Made by a program: the position numbers and the translations under genes
Notes under the pieces: model-generated
Seen by the model: the letters and a program-made list of their open reading frames with translations, nothing else
What the model was told of the DNA's origin: nothing
The model's database searches: none
DNA from: JAGPUQ01 sp049325095
GTDB taxonomy: Bacteria > Pseudomonadota > Gammaproteobacteria > Pseudomonadales > Porticoccaceae
Direction of reading: 5' to 3'
NCBI GenBank assembly: GCA_049325095.1
Contig: JBMOPO010000033.1
Span: 1 to 64,000, forward strand
Length of the DNA: 64,000 nt
Part shown: positions 8,210-16,111 of the stretch, piece after piece
How the letters are laid out: every line of letters starts with the position of its first letter
How positions within the stretch are numbered: the first letter of the stretch is position 1

Positions 8210-9006
8210 CTCGAACCCAATGCCAGCCGCACCGGGTCGATCGCTGCGGGGTCGAGATGGTGATTCCAGCGCTCGATCCGGGCCACCGGCTCGACGCCGC
8301 GGACCGCATTGCACACCAGCGCAGCCCGGGCGCCTGCGAGTTCGGCCAGCGCGATCTCGGTCTCGACCACCGGCTCGCCGAGCCCGGGCAGCAGCTCGGT
8401 GAGGAGCAAGTGACGCATCACCCCGCGCACGCCGGCATCGCGCAGTGCGGGAGTCCGCCAGCCGGCGGCGGTCTTGAGGAAGATATTGCCCGCCAGCGTC
8501 TCGACCACCAGCTCCGAGGTATCGAGCAACAGCCCCTCGTGCCCCTCGGGCAGCTCCCGGGCCGCCAGCACCTGGTCCAGACGATTGAGGTGTTTGGCGC
8601 CGGCAAGCGCCGGGTGGCGCGCAAGCCGGTGGCTGCAGACGCTGAGCCGCAGCGGGGGACGGGGGGCCGGGAGCGGACGATAACCCAGTATGCGGGTGGG
8701 CGGCCCATCACCCGGGCGATAGCCCTCGCCGCCAGCCCCCGCGGTGATCAGCAGCTTGACCACGCCGGCGGCCGGCCAGTGCCGCAGCGCCGCCGCCAGG
8801 TCGCCCTCGACCAGCGCCGGATCCAGCGCCAGGCCCAGCAGCTTTGCGCCGTGCAGCAGCCGTTCCCGGTGCCAGGACCACAGTGGCAGAACGCCCCCGC
8901 TCAAGCGCATGGTCTCGAACAGGCCGTGGCCGTAATGCAGCCCGCGATCGTGGACCGATACGCCCTCGGCCGCGCTGCCATTGACCAGCCACGGAAAATT
9001 CAGCAT
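8188..9006 (-). CDS. pabC: aminodeoxychorismate lyase
   Basis: A 272-residue fold-type IV PLP enzyme that converts 4-amino-4-deoxychorismate to p-aminobenzoate and pyruvate for folate synthesis. Motifs include VHDRGLHYGHGLFETMRL near residues 18-35, the PLP lysine in AGAKHLNRLDQVLA, and the EGLLLDTSELVVETLAGNIF loop. It precedes mltG with a 22-base overlap, the conserved pabC-mltG pair. In most relatives fabF lies between acpP and pabC; here only 110 bases separate the two. Confidence 0.92.
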   Translation of the reverse strand: MLNFPWLVNGSAAEGVSVHDRGLHYGHGLFETMRLSGGVLPLWSWHRERLLHGAKLLGLALDPALVEGDLAAALRHWPAAGVVKLLITAGAGGEGYRPGDGPPTRILGYRPLPAPRPPLRLSVCSHRLARHPALAGAKHLNRLDQVLAARELPEGHEGLLLDTSELVVETLAGNIFLKTAAGWRTPALRDAGVRGVMRHLLLTELLPGLGEPVVETEIALAELAGARAALVCNAVRGVEPVARIERWNHHLDPAAIDPVRLALGSRWPCFAS

Positions 9007-9074
9007 CGGATCCCGAACCTGCGGGCTGCCGGCAACAGGAGGAAAAAAGGAAAATCCACGTATGCGGAGGAGAG

Positions 9075-9096
9075 GCCGCCGGCTATGCCCGGCGGC
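9075..9096 (-). other. GC-rich hairpin between acpP and pabC
   Basis: GCCGCCGG at 9075-9082 and its complement at 9089-9096 enclose a six-base loop. On the transcribed strand it is followed about 20-40 bases later by T-rich tracts (ATTTTCC, TTTTTTCC), not by an immediate U-run, so it could be a weak terminator or a processing/stability hairpin that lets acpP be expressed more strongly than pabC. Confidence 0.4.
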
Positions 9097-9116
9097 TCGA
9101 TGGCGGGGGGCCGAAA

Positions 9117-9353
9117 TCAGCCGAGATTGTTTTCGATGTAGTCGATCGCATCCTGTACGGTAGTGAGTTTCTCGGCATCTTCATCCGGGATTTCGGTATC
9201 GAATTCTTCCTCGAGCGCCATGATCAGTTCGACCGTATCCAGCGAATCCGCACCGAGATCGTCGATGAACGATGAATCGGGTTTGACATCCTCTTCCTTG
9301 ACCCCCAGCTGCTCGGCGACCATTTTGATGACGCGCTCTCTCGTATTGCTCAT
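9117..9353 (-). CDS. acpP: acyl carrier protein
   Basis: A 78-residue acidic four-helix carrier. Ser37 in GADSLDTVEL is the attachment site for 4'-phosphopantetheine. It holds growing acyl chains as thioesters for FabD, FabG and the other fatty-acid synthase enzymes. A GGAGTGA ribosome site precedes the ATG. It follows fabG by 153 bases that probably contain its own promoter, in keeping with the need for high expression. Confidence 0.97.
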   Translation of the reverse strand: MSNTRERVIKMVAEQLGVKEEDVKPDSSFIDDLGADSLDTVELIMALEEEFDTEIPDEDAEKLTTVQDAIDYIENNLG

Positions 9354-9453
9354 GATTGACCATCACTCCTGTTGTGCCAGCCTGTTATGTGGTACGGCTC
9401 CGGTCGGCGGCCTGATGCCGTTGGAGCCAGAGCGCTCCGCGGTAACGGCGCGC

Positions 9454-9481
9454 ATTTTACCCAAAATCCCCGGGCGCGTAA
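9454..9481 (-). promoter_or_regulatory. candidate acpP promoter
   Basis: On the minus strand TTACGC (9481-9476) and TAAAAT (9459-9454) are separated by 16 bases, about 100 bases upstream of acpP and inside the fabG-acpP gap. The -10 is good and the -35 is weak; this is a by-eye call. Confidence 0.35.
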
Positions 9482-9506
9482 CCGCCGCCCGCCCTGCCCG
9501 CTACCC

Positions 9507-10250
9507 TCAGCTCATATACATGCCACCGTTGATCTGAATGGTCTCGCCGGTGATGTAGGCGCCGCCTTCGCCGGCAAGAAACACGGCCACAGCCGCAATT
9601 TCCTCCGGCCTTCCGAATCTGCCGAGCGGGATCGCAGCCAGCAGCGCGTCGCGGTTGGCCGCGGGCAGCTCCCGGGTCATGTCGGTGTCGATGAACCCCG
9701 GTGCGATGGTATTGACCGTGATGCCCCTCGAACCCAGCTCTCTGGCCAAGGACCTGCCGAAACCCTCCACGCCGGCCTTGGTCGCCGCATAGTTGACCTG
9801 GCCCGCATTGCCCATGGCGCCCACCACCGAACCCACATTGATGATCCGCCCCCAGCGGGCGCGGGTCATGGCCCGGGCGCAGCTCTTGCTGAGCCGATAC
9901 ACCGCGCCCAGATTGGTCTCGATGACCTCGTTCCATTCGTCTTCTTTCATCCGCAACAGCAGATTGTCGCGGGTGATCCCGGCATTGTTGACCAGGATCA
10001 GCGGCGGGCCGAAGCGCTCTTCCACCGCCTGCACCACGCGGGCCACCGCTGCGCCATCGCGCACATCGAGTGCCATCCCCTCGCCCTGAATACCCAGCCC
10101 GCCCAGGCGCTGACTGATGCGCTCGGCTCCGGCCTCGGTGGTGGCCGTGCCCACCACCACCGCCCCCGCCTGACCCAGGGCGTCGGCGATGGCCGCGCCG
10201 ATGCCGCGGGACGCGCCGGTGACCAGTGCAATCCTTCCAGGGATGCTCAT
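9507..10250 (-). CDS. fabG: 3-oxoacyl-ACP reductase
   Basis: A 247-residue short-chain dehydrogenase. The cofactor loop is GASRGIGAAIA (about residues 13-23), NNAG is at about 86, the catalytic serine is in INVGSVVGAMGN and the YxxxK pair is in VNYAATKAGVEGF. It reduces 3-ketoacyl-ACP with NADPH in each round of fatty-acid elongation. It lies between fabD and acpP in the standard order. Confidence 0.96.
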   Translation of the reverse strand: MSIPGRIALVTGASRGIGAAIADALGQAGAVVVGTATTEAGAERISQRLGGLGIQGEGMALDVRDGAAVARVVQAVEERFGPPLILVNNAGITRDNLLLRMKEDEWNEVIETNLGAVYRLSKSCARAMTRARWGRIINVGSVVGAMGNAGQVNYAATKAGVEGFGRSLARELGSRGITVNTIAPGFIDTDMTRELPAANRDALLAAIPLGRFGRPEEIAAVAVFLAGEGGAYITGETIQINGGMYMS

Positions 10251-10313
10251 GTCGAATGTTCCCCCTGCCCTCGTTTTGTCCTGGGAAAAACCCGCAGCTG
10301 GAGCACGGCAACC

Positions 10314-11252
10314 TCAGCCGGCAGCGGCGAGCGCGGCCTGCAGCGACTCACCATCCTCCGTCGCGTGGCAGTCGATCGCCGGCGCAATCCGCTTGCCGAG
10401 CCCGCACAGCACCCTGCCGGCACCGCACTCGACCATGGTACCGATTCCGGCCGCGGCCAGCGCGCGCACGCACTCCACCCAGCGCACCGGGCTGCTGACC
10501 TGTTCGACCATCAGGCGCCGGATCGCCTGGGGATCGGCCTCGGTTCGCGCGTGGACATTGTGAACCACCGGGATGGCCGGCGGCGCGAAGGCGGTGGCCG
10601 CGATGTCGGCTGCCAGCCGCTCGGCGGCCGGCCGCATCAAGGGGGTATGAAAGGGTGCGCTCACCGGCAGCGGGACCGCACGCTTGGCGCCGGCGCGCTT
10701 GCAGGCATCGCTGGCGCGCTGCACCGCCGGGGCATGCCCGGCGATGACGACCTGACCGGGGGCGTTGTAATTGACCGGCAACACCACCTCGCCGCCGGAC
10801 ACCTGGGCGCAGCAGCGTTCCACCTCGGCATCGTCCAGCCCCATCACCGCGGCCATGGCGCCGACCCCGGTGGGCACCGCCTCCTGCATGTACGCGCCCC
10901 GCCGGCGTACCAACTCGACCGCATCGGCAAATTCCACCACGCCGGCACAGACCAGGGCCGACCACTCGCCGAGGCTGTGCCCGGCCAACAGGCGCGGCCG
11001 GGGGCCGCCCAGCCGCTCCCAGAGGCGCCACACCGCGACGCTGGCGGCGAGCAACAGGGGCTGGGTGCGCTCGGTGAGCGCGATGTCCTCGGCGCTGCCC
11101 CGCTGGCACAGTTGCCAGAGATCGTAGCCGAGCACCCCGGAGGCCTCGGCAAAGGTGTCGAGCAGTGACGGATGGCTGGCGGCAAGCTCCGCCAGCATGC
11201 CGATCTTCTGCGATCCCTGGCCTGGAAATACGAACGCGAGTCGGGTGTTCAA
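10314..11252 (-). CDS. fabD: malonyl-CoA:ACP transacylase
   Basis: A 312-residue acyltransferase that loads malonyl groups onto ACP. The N-terminal FVFPGQGSQKIGM motif, the active-site serine in GHSLGEWSAL and the catalytic histidine in SAPFHTPLM are all present. It begins nine bases after plsX; fabH, which normally separates them, is not here. Confidence 0.96.
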   Translation of the reverse strand: MNTRLAFVFPGQGSQKIGMLAELAASHPSLLDTFAEASGVLGYDLWQLCQRGSAEDIALTERTQPLLLAASVAVWRLWERLGGPRPRLLAGHSLGEWSALVCAGVVEFADAVELVRRRGAYMQEAVPTGVGAMAAVMGLDDAEVERCCAQVSGGEVVLPVNYNAPGQVVIAGHAPAVQRASDACKRAGAKRAVPLPVSAPFHTPLMRPAAERLAADIAATAFAPPAIPVVHNVHARTEADPQAIRRLMVEQVSSPVRWVECVRALAAAGIGTMVECGAGRVLCGLGKRIAPAIDCHATEDGESLQAALAAAG

Positions 11253-11261
11253 CGGCGTGGC

Positions 11262-12275
11262 TCAACTGGTGTATGAAGGGGGAGTTGGATCGATCAGCCG
11301 CGTCGCAATGCGCTGGGGCAATCGCCCACAGGCCTCGATGAGCGCCGTGCCCAGCGCATGGCCGAAGCCCTTGCGGTCGGCGCCGCCATGGCTCTTGACC
11401 ACCACCCCGCGCAAGCCCAGCAGGGAAGCGCCATTGTATTGGGCAGGATCGAGAAAGCCGAGCGCGGCAGCGAGCAACGGGCCCACCGCCAGGCGGCGCC
11501 AGGCCGGGCTGGCACGGAGTGCGGCTTCCAGGCGCTCCAGCAACAACCTGGCGACACCCTCGATCGACTTGAGCGCGACATTGCCCACGAAGCCGTCGCA
11601 TACCACCAGGTCGACCGAGCCCTGCAACAGTCGATCGCCTTCGACGAAGCCCTGGTAGTCCAGCGCGGGGTCGGCGCCCAGCAACTCGGCCGCCGCCTTC
11701 ACCACGCGATTGCCCTTGCCGGCCTCGACGCCGACATTGAGCAGCGCCACCCGCGGCGGGCGCCCCAGGCCCTCCGCCTGCAGCCGCGCGGCCCCCATGC
11801 GGGCGAACTGGTGCAACTGCCCGGCGTCGCAATCCACGTTGGCGCCCAGGTCGAGCAGGCAGACGCGCCCCGCAACCGTCGGCAGCAGGGTACAGATGGC
11901 GGGCCGCTCGATGCCCTGCAGGGTGCCGACCGCCGCGATCCCCATGGCCATGAGGACGCCGGTGTCACCCGCGCTGACGCAGGCATCGGCGCGGCCTTCG
12001 GCAACCGCCTGCAGCGCCTGCCACATGGAGGAATCGCGCTTGTGGCGGAGCGCCTGCGCGGGACGATCGCCGCTCGCCACCCATTGCGCGCATTCGACCA
12101 GCGTGAGGCGGCCGGCGCGATCGGGTCGCACCTGCGACAGCGCCTGCGCCGACCCGTACAGGACGACGCGCGCCTCGGGATGGGTTTGCAGAAATGCCGT
12201 GACGGCGGGCACCGTGGCGGCCGGGCCCTGGTCCCCGCCCATCGCATCGACGGCGATGACCACGGCCCCGGTCAA
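11262..12275 (-). CDS. plsX: phosphate acyltransferase PlsX
   Basis: A 337-residue enzyme that makes acyl-phosphate from acyl-ACP, the first committed donor for phospholipid synthesis with PlsY. It begins with the typical VIAVDAMGGDQGP and contains ASGDRPAQALRHKRDSSM, SAGDTGVLMA and DGFVGNVALKSIEG motifs. It follows rpmF by three bases and precedes fabD by nine. Confidence 0.95.
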   Translation of the reverse strand: MTGAVVIAVDAMGGDQGPAATVPAVTAFLQTHPEARVVLYGSAQALSQVRPDRAGRLTLVECAQWVASGDRPAQALRHKRDSSMWQALQAVAEGRADACVSAGDTGVLMAMGIAAVGTLQGIERPAICTLLPTVAGRVCLLDLGANVDCDAGQLHQFARMGAARLQAEGLGRPPRVALLNVGVEAGKGNRVVKAAAELLGADPALDYQGFVEGDRLLQGSVDLVVCDGFVGNVALKSIEGVARLLLERLEAALRASPAWRRLAVGPLLAAALGFLDPAQYNGASLLGLRGVVVKSHGGADRKGFGHALGTALIEACGRLPQRIATRLIDPTPPSYTS

Positions 12276-12278
12276 GGG

Positions 12279-12458
12279 TCAATCGCTGTCGATGTCGATG
12301 ACTTTGCGGCCCCGGTAAAAGCCGTCCGCGGTCACATGGTGACGGCGATGCTTTTCGCCGCTCAGGCTGTCGACCGCCAGGGTCGGCCCGCTGAGGGCGT
12401 CGTGGGAACGGCGCATGCCGCGCTTGGAGCGGGTCTTGCGATCCTGTTGTACAGCCAT
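12279..12458 (-). CDS. rpmF: 50S ribosomal protein L32
   Basis: A 59-residue basic protein starting MAVQQDRKTRSKRGMRRSHD, the L32 signature. The ATG at 12458 gives the usual length. Like the Escherichia coli protein it has no four-cysteine zinc motif. It lies between yceD and plsX, the classic arrangement tying ribosome and lipid synthesis. Confidence 0.96.
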   Translation of the reverse strand: MAVQQDRKTRSKRGMRRSHDALSGPTLAVDSLSGEKHRRHHVTADGFYRGRKVIDIDSD

Positions 12459-12508
12459 GGTGCTCTCCCGGGCAGCCGCCCGTCGTTGTTCAGGGATACC
12501 GCTCGCTG

Positions 12509-13030
12509 CTAGCGGCGCGGTTTGAGTTGCGCGAGCACCCCAAAGGGGCTCTCGATACCGTCTTCGGCCGCGGCGGGTTCGATCCACTGCCGGCGACAGG
12601 ATTCCTCTGCGTGCGCGGCGATGATCGGCAGCGCCAGCAGCAATTCCTCCTCGACCAGATCGAACAGATCCAACTCCTCATCGGCCACCATGCAGGGCTC
12701 CAGCCGGTGCGGCAGCCGATCCGCATCCGCTTCGCTGCCGACCAGGCCCAGCGCCGGCGCGGCGGACAGCGGCAATTCGAAAGGCTCCAGGCAGCGCTCG
12801 CAGGTCAGCGTCACCCGCGCCTCGATCCGCCCGTGAATCTCCGCCACCCCGCTGTCACCGAGGCTGAACCGCAACTCCGCCTCGCACCGCGAGTCTGCCC
12901 CGAGCACCGCAGCGGACAACCGGGGCAAGGCGCCGGCGTCGATCCAGCCGCTGAGCCTTTGACCCTTGGCGGCGAGTTTCCGGGCCGCCACGGTGCGCGG
13001 CAGGCCCGGGGCTGTCGGCGGTCTGTTCAT
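12509..13030 (-). CDS. yceD: YceD/DUF177 family protein, 23S rRNA accumulation factor
   Basis: A 173-residue protein with the family's cysteine pair in TLTCERCLEPF (about residues 74-84) and the LLLALPIIAAH block. YceD is linked to 23S rRNA maturation and is nearly always cotranscribed with rpmF, as here (50-base gap). An 80-base divergent region separates it from yceF. Confidence 0.88.
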   Translation of the reverse strand: MNRPPTAPGLPRTVAARKLAAKGQRLSGWIDAGALPRLSAAVLGADSRCEAELRFSLGDSGVAEIHGRIEARVTLTCERCLEPFELPLSAAPALGLVGSEADADRLPHRLEPCMVADEELDLFDLVEEELLLALPIIAAHAEESCRRQWIEPAAAEDGIESPFGVLAQLKPRR

Positions 13031-13110
13031 CGCGGCGCGATTCTAGGGATAGCTGCTTGATGTGTCAAAGAAAACCGGGGCATAGTCGCACTTTTCCGGG
13101 CTGCCATCCC

Positions 13111-13686
13111 ATGTCGATCGTGCTCGCCTCGGCATCCCCCTATCGCGGCGATCTGCTCTCCCGGCTGGAGCTGCCGTTTGTGCAGTCGGCCGCGGACATC
13201 GATGAATCGCCACTGCCCGGCGAGTCCGCCGCCGGCCTCGCCACCCGGCTGGCCGCGGCCAAGGCCCGCGCCCTCGGCCCGCGGCATCCCGCCGCAATCC
13301 TCATCGGCTCCGATCAGACCCTGGACTGCGAGGGAATCCTGCTCGGCAAGCCGGGGGACTTCGAAACCGCCCGTCGCCAACTGCGGCGCCTGTCGGGACG
13401 CAGGGCAGACTTCTACACCGCGGTGACGCTGCTCGACACCGCGACCGGCCGGGAGCTGAGCGATCTCGCGGTTACTGTGGTCCACTTCCGGGCACTCACC
13501 GAGGCCGAGATCGAGCGTTACCTGCGACGCGAAACCCCCTACGACTGCGCCGGCAGCTTCCGGGCGGAAGGACTGGGTATCTCGCTGTTCGAGGCCGTCC
13601 ACAGCGACGACCCCACGGCGCTCATCGGCCTGCCACTGATTCGACTGCGGCGCCTGCTGGCCGCTTGCGGCGTGGCGGTACCCTGA
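13111..13686 (+). CDS. yceF: Maf-like 7-methyl-GTP pyrophosphatase
   Basis: A 191-residue Maf/HAM1-fold nucleotide pyrophosphatase. LASASPYRGDLL at the N-terminus, GSDQTLDCEG and GKPGDFETA, and a C-terminal YDCAGSFRAEGLG identify the YceF branch, which hydrolyses m7GTP and related altered nucleotides. I chose ATG 13111 because the protein then begins at the conserved strand; the frame's earlier ATG adds 18 unconserved residues. It is divergent from yceD, as in Escherichia coli. Confidence 0.9.
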   Translation: MSIVLASASPYRGDLLSRLELPFVQSAADIDESPLPGESAAGLATRLAAAKARALGPRHPAAILIGSDQTLDCEGILLGKPGDFETARRQLRRLSGRRADFYTAVTLLDTATGRELSDLAVTVVHFRALTEAEIERYLRRETPYDCAGSFRAEGLGISLFEAVHSDDPTALIGLPLIRLRRLLAACGVAVP

Positions 13687-13757
13687 TTCCGGGGCCCCCG
13701 GAGGGCAGCAACAGGCTTCACCCCAGGGCCGCAGCACTCTCCCCGCCTGCCGGGCTG

Positions 13758-14741
13758 TCATCCGGCCCGGACCGCCAGGCGCTCGAGCACTTCCTCGAGC
13801 ACCTGCGGGATGGGCGCCACACAGCTCACGGCGGGGCCTTCGGGCGAGCGGAATTCGAGCGCGGCCGCATGGAGGAAAAGCCGCGTGCAACCCAACTCGC
13901 GAAGCGTCCGGTTGAGCTCCCGGTCGCCGTACTTGGGGTCGCCGGCGATCGGGTGTCCCATCAGTTGGCAGTGCACCCGGATCTGGTGGGTCCGGCCGGT
14001 ATCCAACCGCGCCTCCAGCAGGGTAAACCCCGGCAAATAGCTCCGGACCCGAAACTGCGTCACGGCGGCCTTGCCGGTCGCGTCGGCGCGCACCATCCGC
14101 TCCCCGGAGCTCAGCGTGTTCTTGCGCAATGGCGCATTCACCTCGCGCAGACCCCGGGGCCAGCGGCCGGCCACCAGCACCAGGTAAGTCTTGGTCAGGC
14201 TGCCGGCCCGCATCTGCGCCTGCAGATCCACCAGGGCCGCCCTGCTGCTGGCGACTAACAGACAGCCGGAAGTCTCCCGGTCGAGGCGATGCACCAGATC
14301 CAGGTCCTGGTCCGGCCAGATTGCGCGCAGTGCCTCGATGAGTCCCAGCGCCAGGCCGCTCCCGCCGTGCACCGCCAGCCCGGCGGGCTTGTCGATCACC
14401 AGCCACCCCCGCCCCCGCGCCAATACCCGTGCGAGCAGATCGGTGCGCAACGACTCGGGGACCAGCGGCGCCGGTGGAGGAGCGGCGGTGCGCACCGGCG
14501 GCAGGCGCACCAGGTCGCCGGCGGACAACCTGAAGTCGGGGCGCACGCGGCGGTTGTTCACGCGCACCTCCCCCTTGCGCAGCAATCGATAGATTCGCGA
14601 CCTGGGCACCCCCTTGAGCGCGGCCAGCAAGTAGTTGTCGATGCGCTGGCCCGCCTGTCGCTCGGCGATTTCGACCAACGCGACCTGGGCTGCCGGCGGA
14701 CGGGCACGGGCGTCGGCCAAACGGGGAGCTCCTGTCTGCAT
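13758..14741 (-). CDS. rluC: 23S rRNA pseudouridine synthase RluC
   Basis: A 327-residue pseudouridine synthase with an N-terminal S4 RNA-binding domain (RIDNYLLAALKGVPRSRIYR) and the catalytic aspartate in VHRLDRETSGCLLVA. RluC modifies U955, U2504 and U2580 of 23S rRNA. In many relatives RNase E (rne) is divergent from rluC; here the tRNA-Asn and its island follow instead. It is convergent with yceF across 71 bases that include a short GGGGCCCCC palindrome. Confidence 0.92.
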   Translation of the reverse strand: MQTGAPRLADARARPPAAQVALVEIAERQAGQRIDNYLLAALKGVPRSRIYRLLRKGEVRVNNRRVRPDFRLSAGDLVRLPPVRTAAPPPAPLVPESLRTDLLARVLARGRGWLVIDKPAGLAVHGGSGLALGLIEALRAIWPDQDLDLVHRLDRETSGCLLVASSRAALVDLQAQMRAGSLTKTYLVLVAGRWPRGLREVNAPLRKNTLSSGERMVRADATGKAAVTQFRVRSYLPGFTLLEARLDTGRTHQIRVHCQLMGHPIAGDPKYGDRELNRTLRELGCTRLFLHAAALEFRSPEGPAVSCVAPIPQVLEEVLERLAVRAG

Positions 14742-14874
14742 AAAACGCGGCTCAGTCTAGCAGTCGGCAACCCCCGGCCACGGCGCCATGCGGCCGGTTC
14801 TCCGCCGGGGACCTGCCCGAGCCGAGGGCCCCTTCACCTGCCCAGGCGCAAGCGGAACAGGCGATTTCGATCGA

Positions 14875-14903
14875 TTGACGATGGGCGGCACGGCACTTAA
14901 TAT
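14875..14903 (+). promoter_or_regulatory. sigma-70 promoter of tRNA-Asn
   Basis: TTGACG (14875-14880) and TAATAT (14898-14903) are 17 bases apart, 15 bases upstream of the mature tRNA 5' end. The GC-rich stretch after the -10 (GGCGCACCC) is the discriminator type expected of stringently controlled stable-RNA promoters. Confidence 0.75.
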
Positions 14904-14918
14904 GGCGCACCCTACCAC

Positions 14919-14994
14919 TCCGCCTTAGCTCAGTTGGTAGAGCAAATGACTGTTAATCATTGGGTCGCTGGTTCGAGCCCAGCAGGCGGAGCCA
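14919..14994 (+). tRNA. tRNA-Asn (GTT anticodon)
   Basis: A 76-base tRNA with the acceptor stem TCCGCCT/AGGCGGA, a D arm AGCTCAGTTGGTAGAGC, anticodon loop CTGTTAA on an ATGA/TCAT stem, a TTCGAGC T-loop and encoded CCA. GTT decodes asparagine. Its 3' 49 bases are repeated at 23414-23462, marking it as the integration site of the adjacent element; the gene itself is intact. Confidence 0.97.
14946..14994. repeat. attL, 49-base direct repeat
   Basis: Identical over 49 bases to 23414-23462. It covers the anticodon-stem-to-CCA part of tRNA-Asn, so integration rebuilds a complete tRNA on this side. It begins in the 5' anticodon stem and ends exactly at CCA. Confidence 0.93.
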
Positions 14995-15040
14995 TAAAAT
15001 CAACGGGTTAGCGGATTATCCGCTCAGAGCATCACCCGCC

Positions 15041-15062
15041 GGGTCACAGAGATGTCACAGCA
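15041..15062. other. candidate integrase arm-type site, left end
   Basis: GGGTCACAG, two variable bases, then ATGTCACAGCA. The same sequence differing in two bases is at 23265-23286 near the other end. Each copy has two GTCACAG half-sites 11 bases apart. Repeats inside both ends of a tyrosine-recombinase element are the expected position for arm sites bound by the integrase N-terminal domain. Confidence 0.5.
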
Positions 15063-15182
15063 GGCGAAGCGCAGTGCGCCCATTGCGGCTGTCGGCGTCG
15101 TCGAGGGTGTCGGCCAATGTGTCGTCGTGGGGCACGCGACGCGAGCTGGTCGAGGCCGCGATTGTGGCCTACCACGATAGGG

Positions 15183-15629
15183 TTACCGGGTAGCGCAGGC
15201 CAGCTCTGCATCGCGCAGTTGGCGGGCCTCAAAGATTTCGTCGCGACGCAGGCCAAGGTCGGCGGCTGTGGCGGGTGAAAAGACGTTGGAGGATACAACG
15301 TCTTTTCCCGGCCCCCGTTGTCCATGCCCCGCCACCTCGCCCCGCTCCTGCGCAGCGTCGTATTCGTCGGCAAGCCGGATTTTGGCGCGGGCCTCAATCG
15401 CCAGTGCGTGGCCTTGGGCGCGCTTGACGGTGGCTTCCCCCATGCCGTACTCGGCGGCGAGTGACTTGGCAGTCTGCGACTTCGTATCAGATTGATCCGA
15501 AGTTAGGTCGGTTCGGGCGCCCTGCCGCTTGCACCGCTTGTACCGCCTGCCGACGAGGTACCTGAATTCATCCGGCGTGAGGTTGCGACGGCCAAGCTCA
15601 GCCTGCTGGCAGCCCGCCGTCGAGACCAT
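15183..15629 (-). CDS. ParB-like protein fragment (C-terminal part)
   Basis: 148 residues from the ATG at 15629; the frame opens up to 15764. The segment ELGRRNLTPDEFRYLVGRRY, a helix-turn-helix-like AKSLAAEYGMGEATVKRA, and TAADLGLRRDEIFEARQLRD match the C-terminal half of ParB/sulfiredoxin-domain proteins common in prophages and islands. The N-terminal ParB nuclease-like domain is missing and the protein stops early beside attL, so it is probably a truncated remnant or a reduced regulator. It is the last gene of the element. Confidence 0.5.
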   Translation of the reverse strand: MVSTAGCQQAELGRRNLTPDEFRYLVGRRYKRCKRQGARTDLTSDQSDTKSQTAKSLAAEYGMGEATVKRAQGHALAIEARAKIRLADEYDAAQERGEVAGHGQRGPGKDVVSSNVFSPATAADLGLRRDEIFEARQLRDAELACATR

Positions 15630-15756
15630 GCTGGTGAAGGGGTGGAGCGCGAGTCCCCACGTTTGAATTTCGTTGCCGTTTATGAAAAGAAGGCTCCCGC
15701 GGCGATCCCAGGGAGGAGGTAAGCGGACTGTTGCGACCGCCCCATAGGCGCCAAGG

Positions 15757-16041
15757 CTACACAAGCGTCGGATCCCACGTCACTGGCAGCCCGGAATCCA
15801 GATCGCGGCACGTCCGGCACAGGCGGTGGCCGGGCCCTGTGCTGCGGAACTGGCGGCGACAACACAGACACGGGCGAGGCTTGGCCGCTGGCTTGCTCAA
15901 CTGGTCGCGCCAGTGTGCGACGGTTTCGGCAGCGTGCCCGCAGGCCATAGCCGCTTCCTTCGAGGTCTTGCCAGCCCGCCGCGCATTGTCGAAAAGCGCG
16001 ATTGCCGTGCGCTTGTGATCGGTGCTGAAAACCTTCCGCAT
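15757..16041 (-). CDS. small helix-turn-helix / zinc-finger protein of the element
   Basis: A 94-residue protein. The N-terminal half (TDHKRTAIALFDNARRAGKTSKEAAMACG in outline) looks like a transposase- or Mor-type helix-turn-helix; the C-terminal half has two CxxC pairs (CLCC and CRTC) around RQFRSTGPGHRL, a zinc-ribbon pattern seen in small phage regulators. The start is backed by GGAGGG upstream. It may control late genes of the satellite or of a helper; function unproven. Confidence 0.6.
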   Translation of the reverse strand: MRKVFSTDHKRTAIALFDNARRAGKTSKEAAMACGHAAETVAHWRDQLSKPAAKPRPCLCCRRQFRSTGPGHRLCRTCRDLDSGLPVTWDPTLV

Positions 16042-16056
16042 GGTGGATTTCCCTCC

Positions 16057-16088
16057 AAAAAAAAGCCCCACCAGCGAGCCAGCAGGGC
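16057..16088 (-). terminator. possible terminator after the capsid gene
   Basis: On the minus strand a GCCC...GGGGC hairpin with an imperfect stem is followed by eight T residues (16064-16057), 24 bases after the capsid stop codon. The T-run runs straight into the ribosome site of the next gene, so read-through is likely partial. Confidence 0.5.
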
Positions 16089-16111
16089 AATGAGCAAGAT
16101 CACGGAACCAG

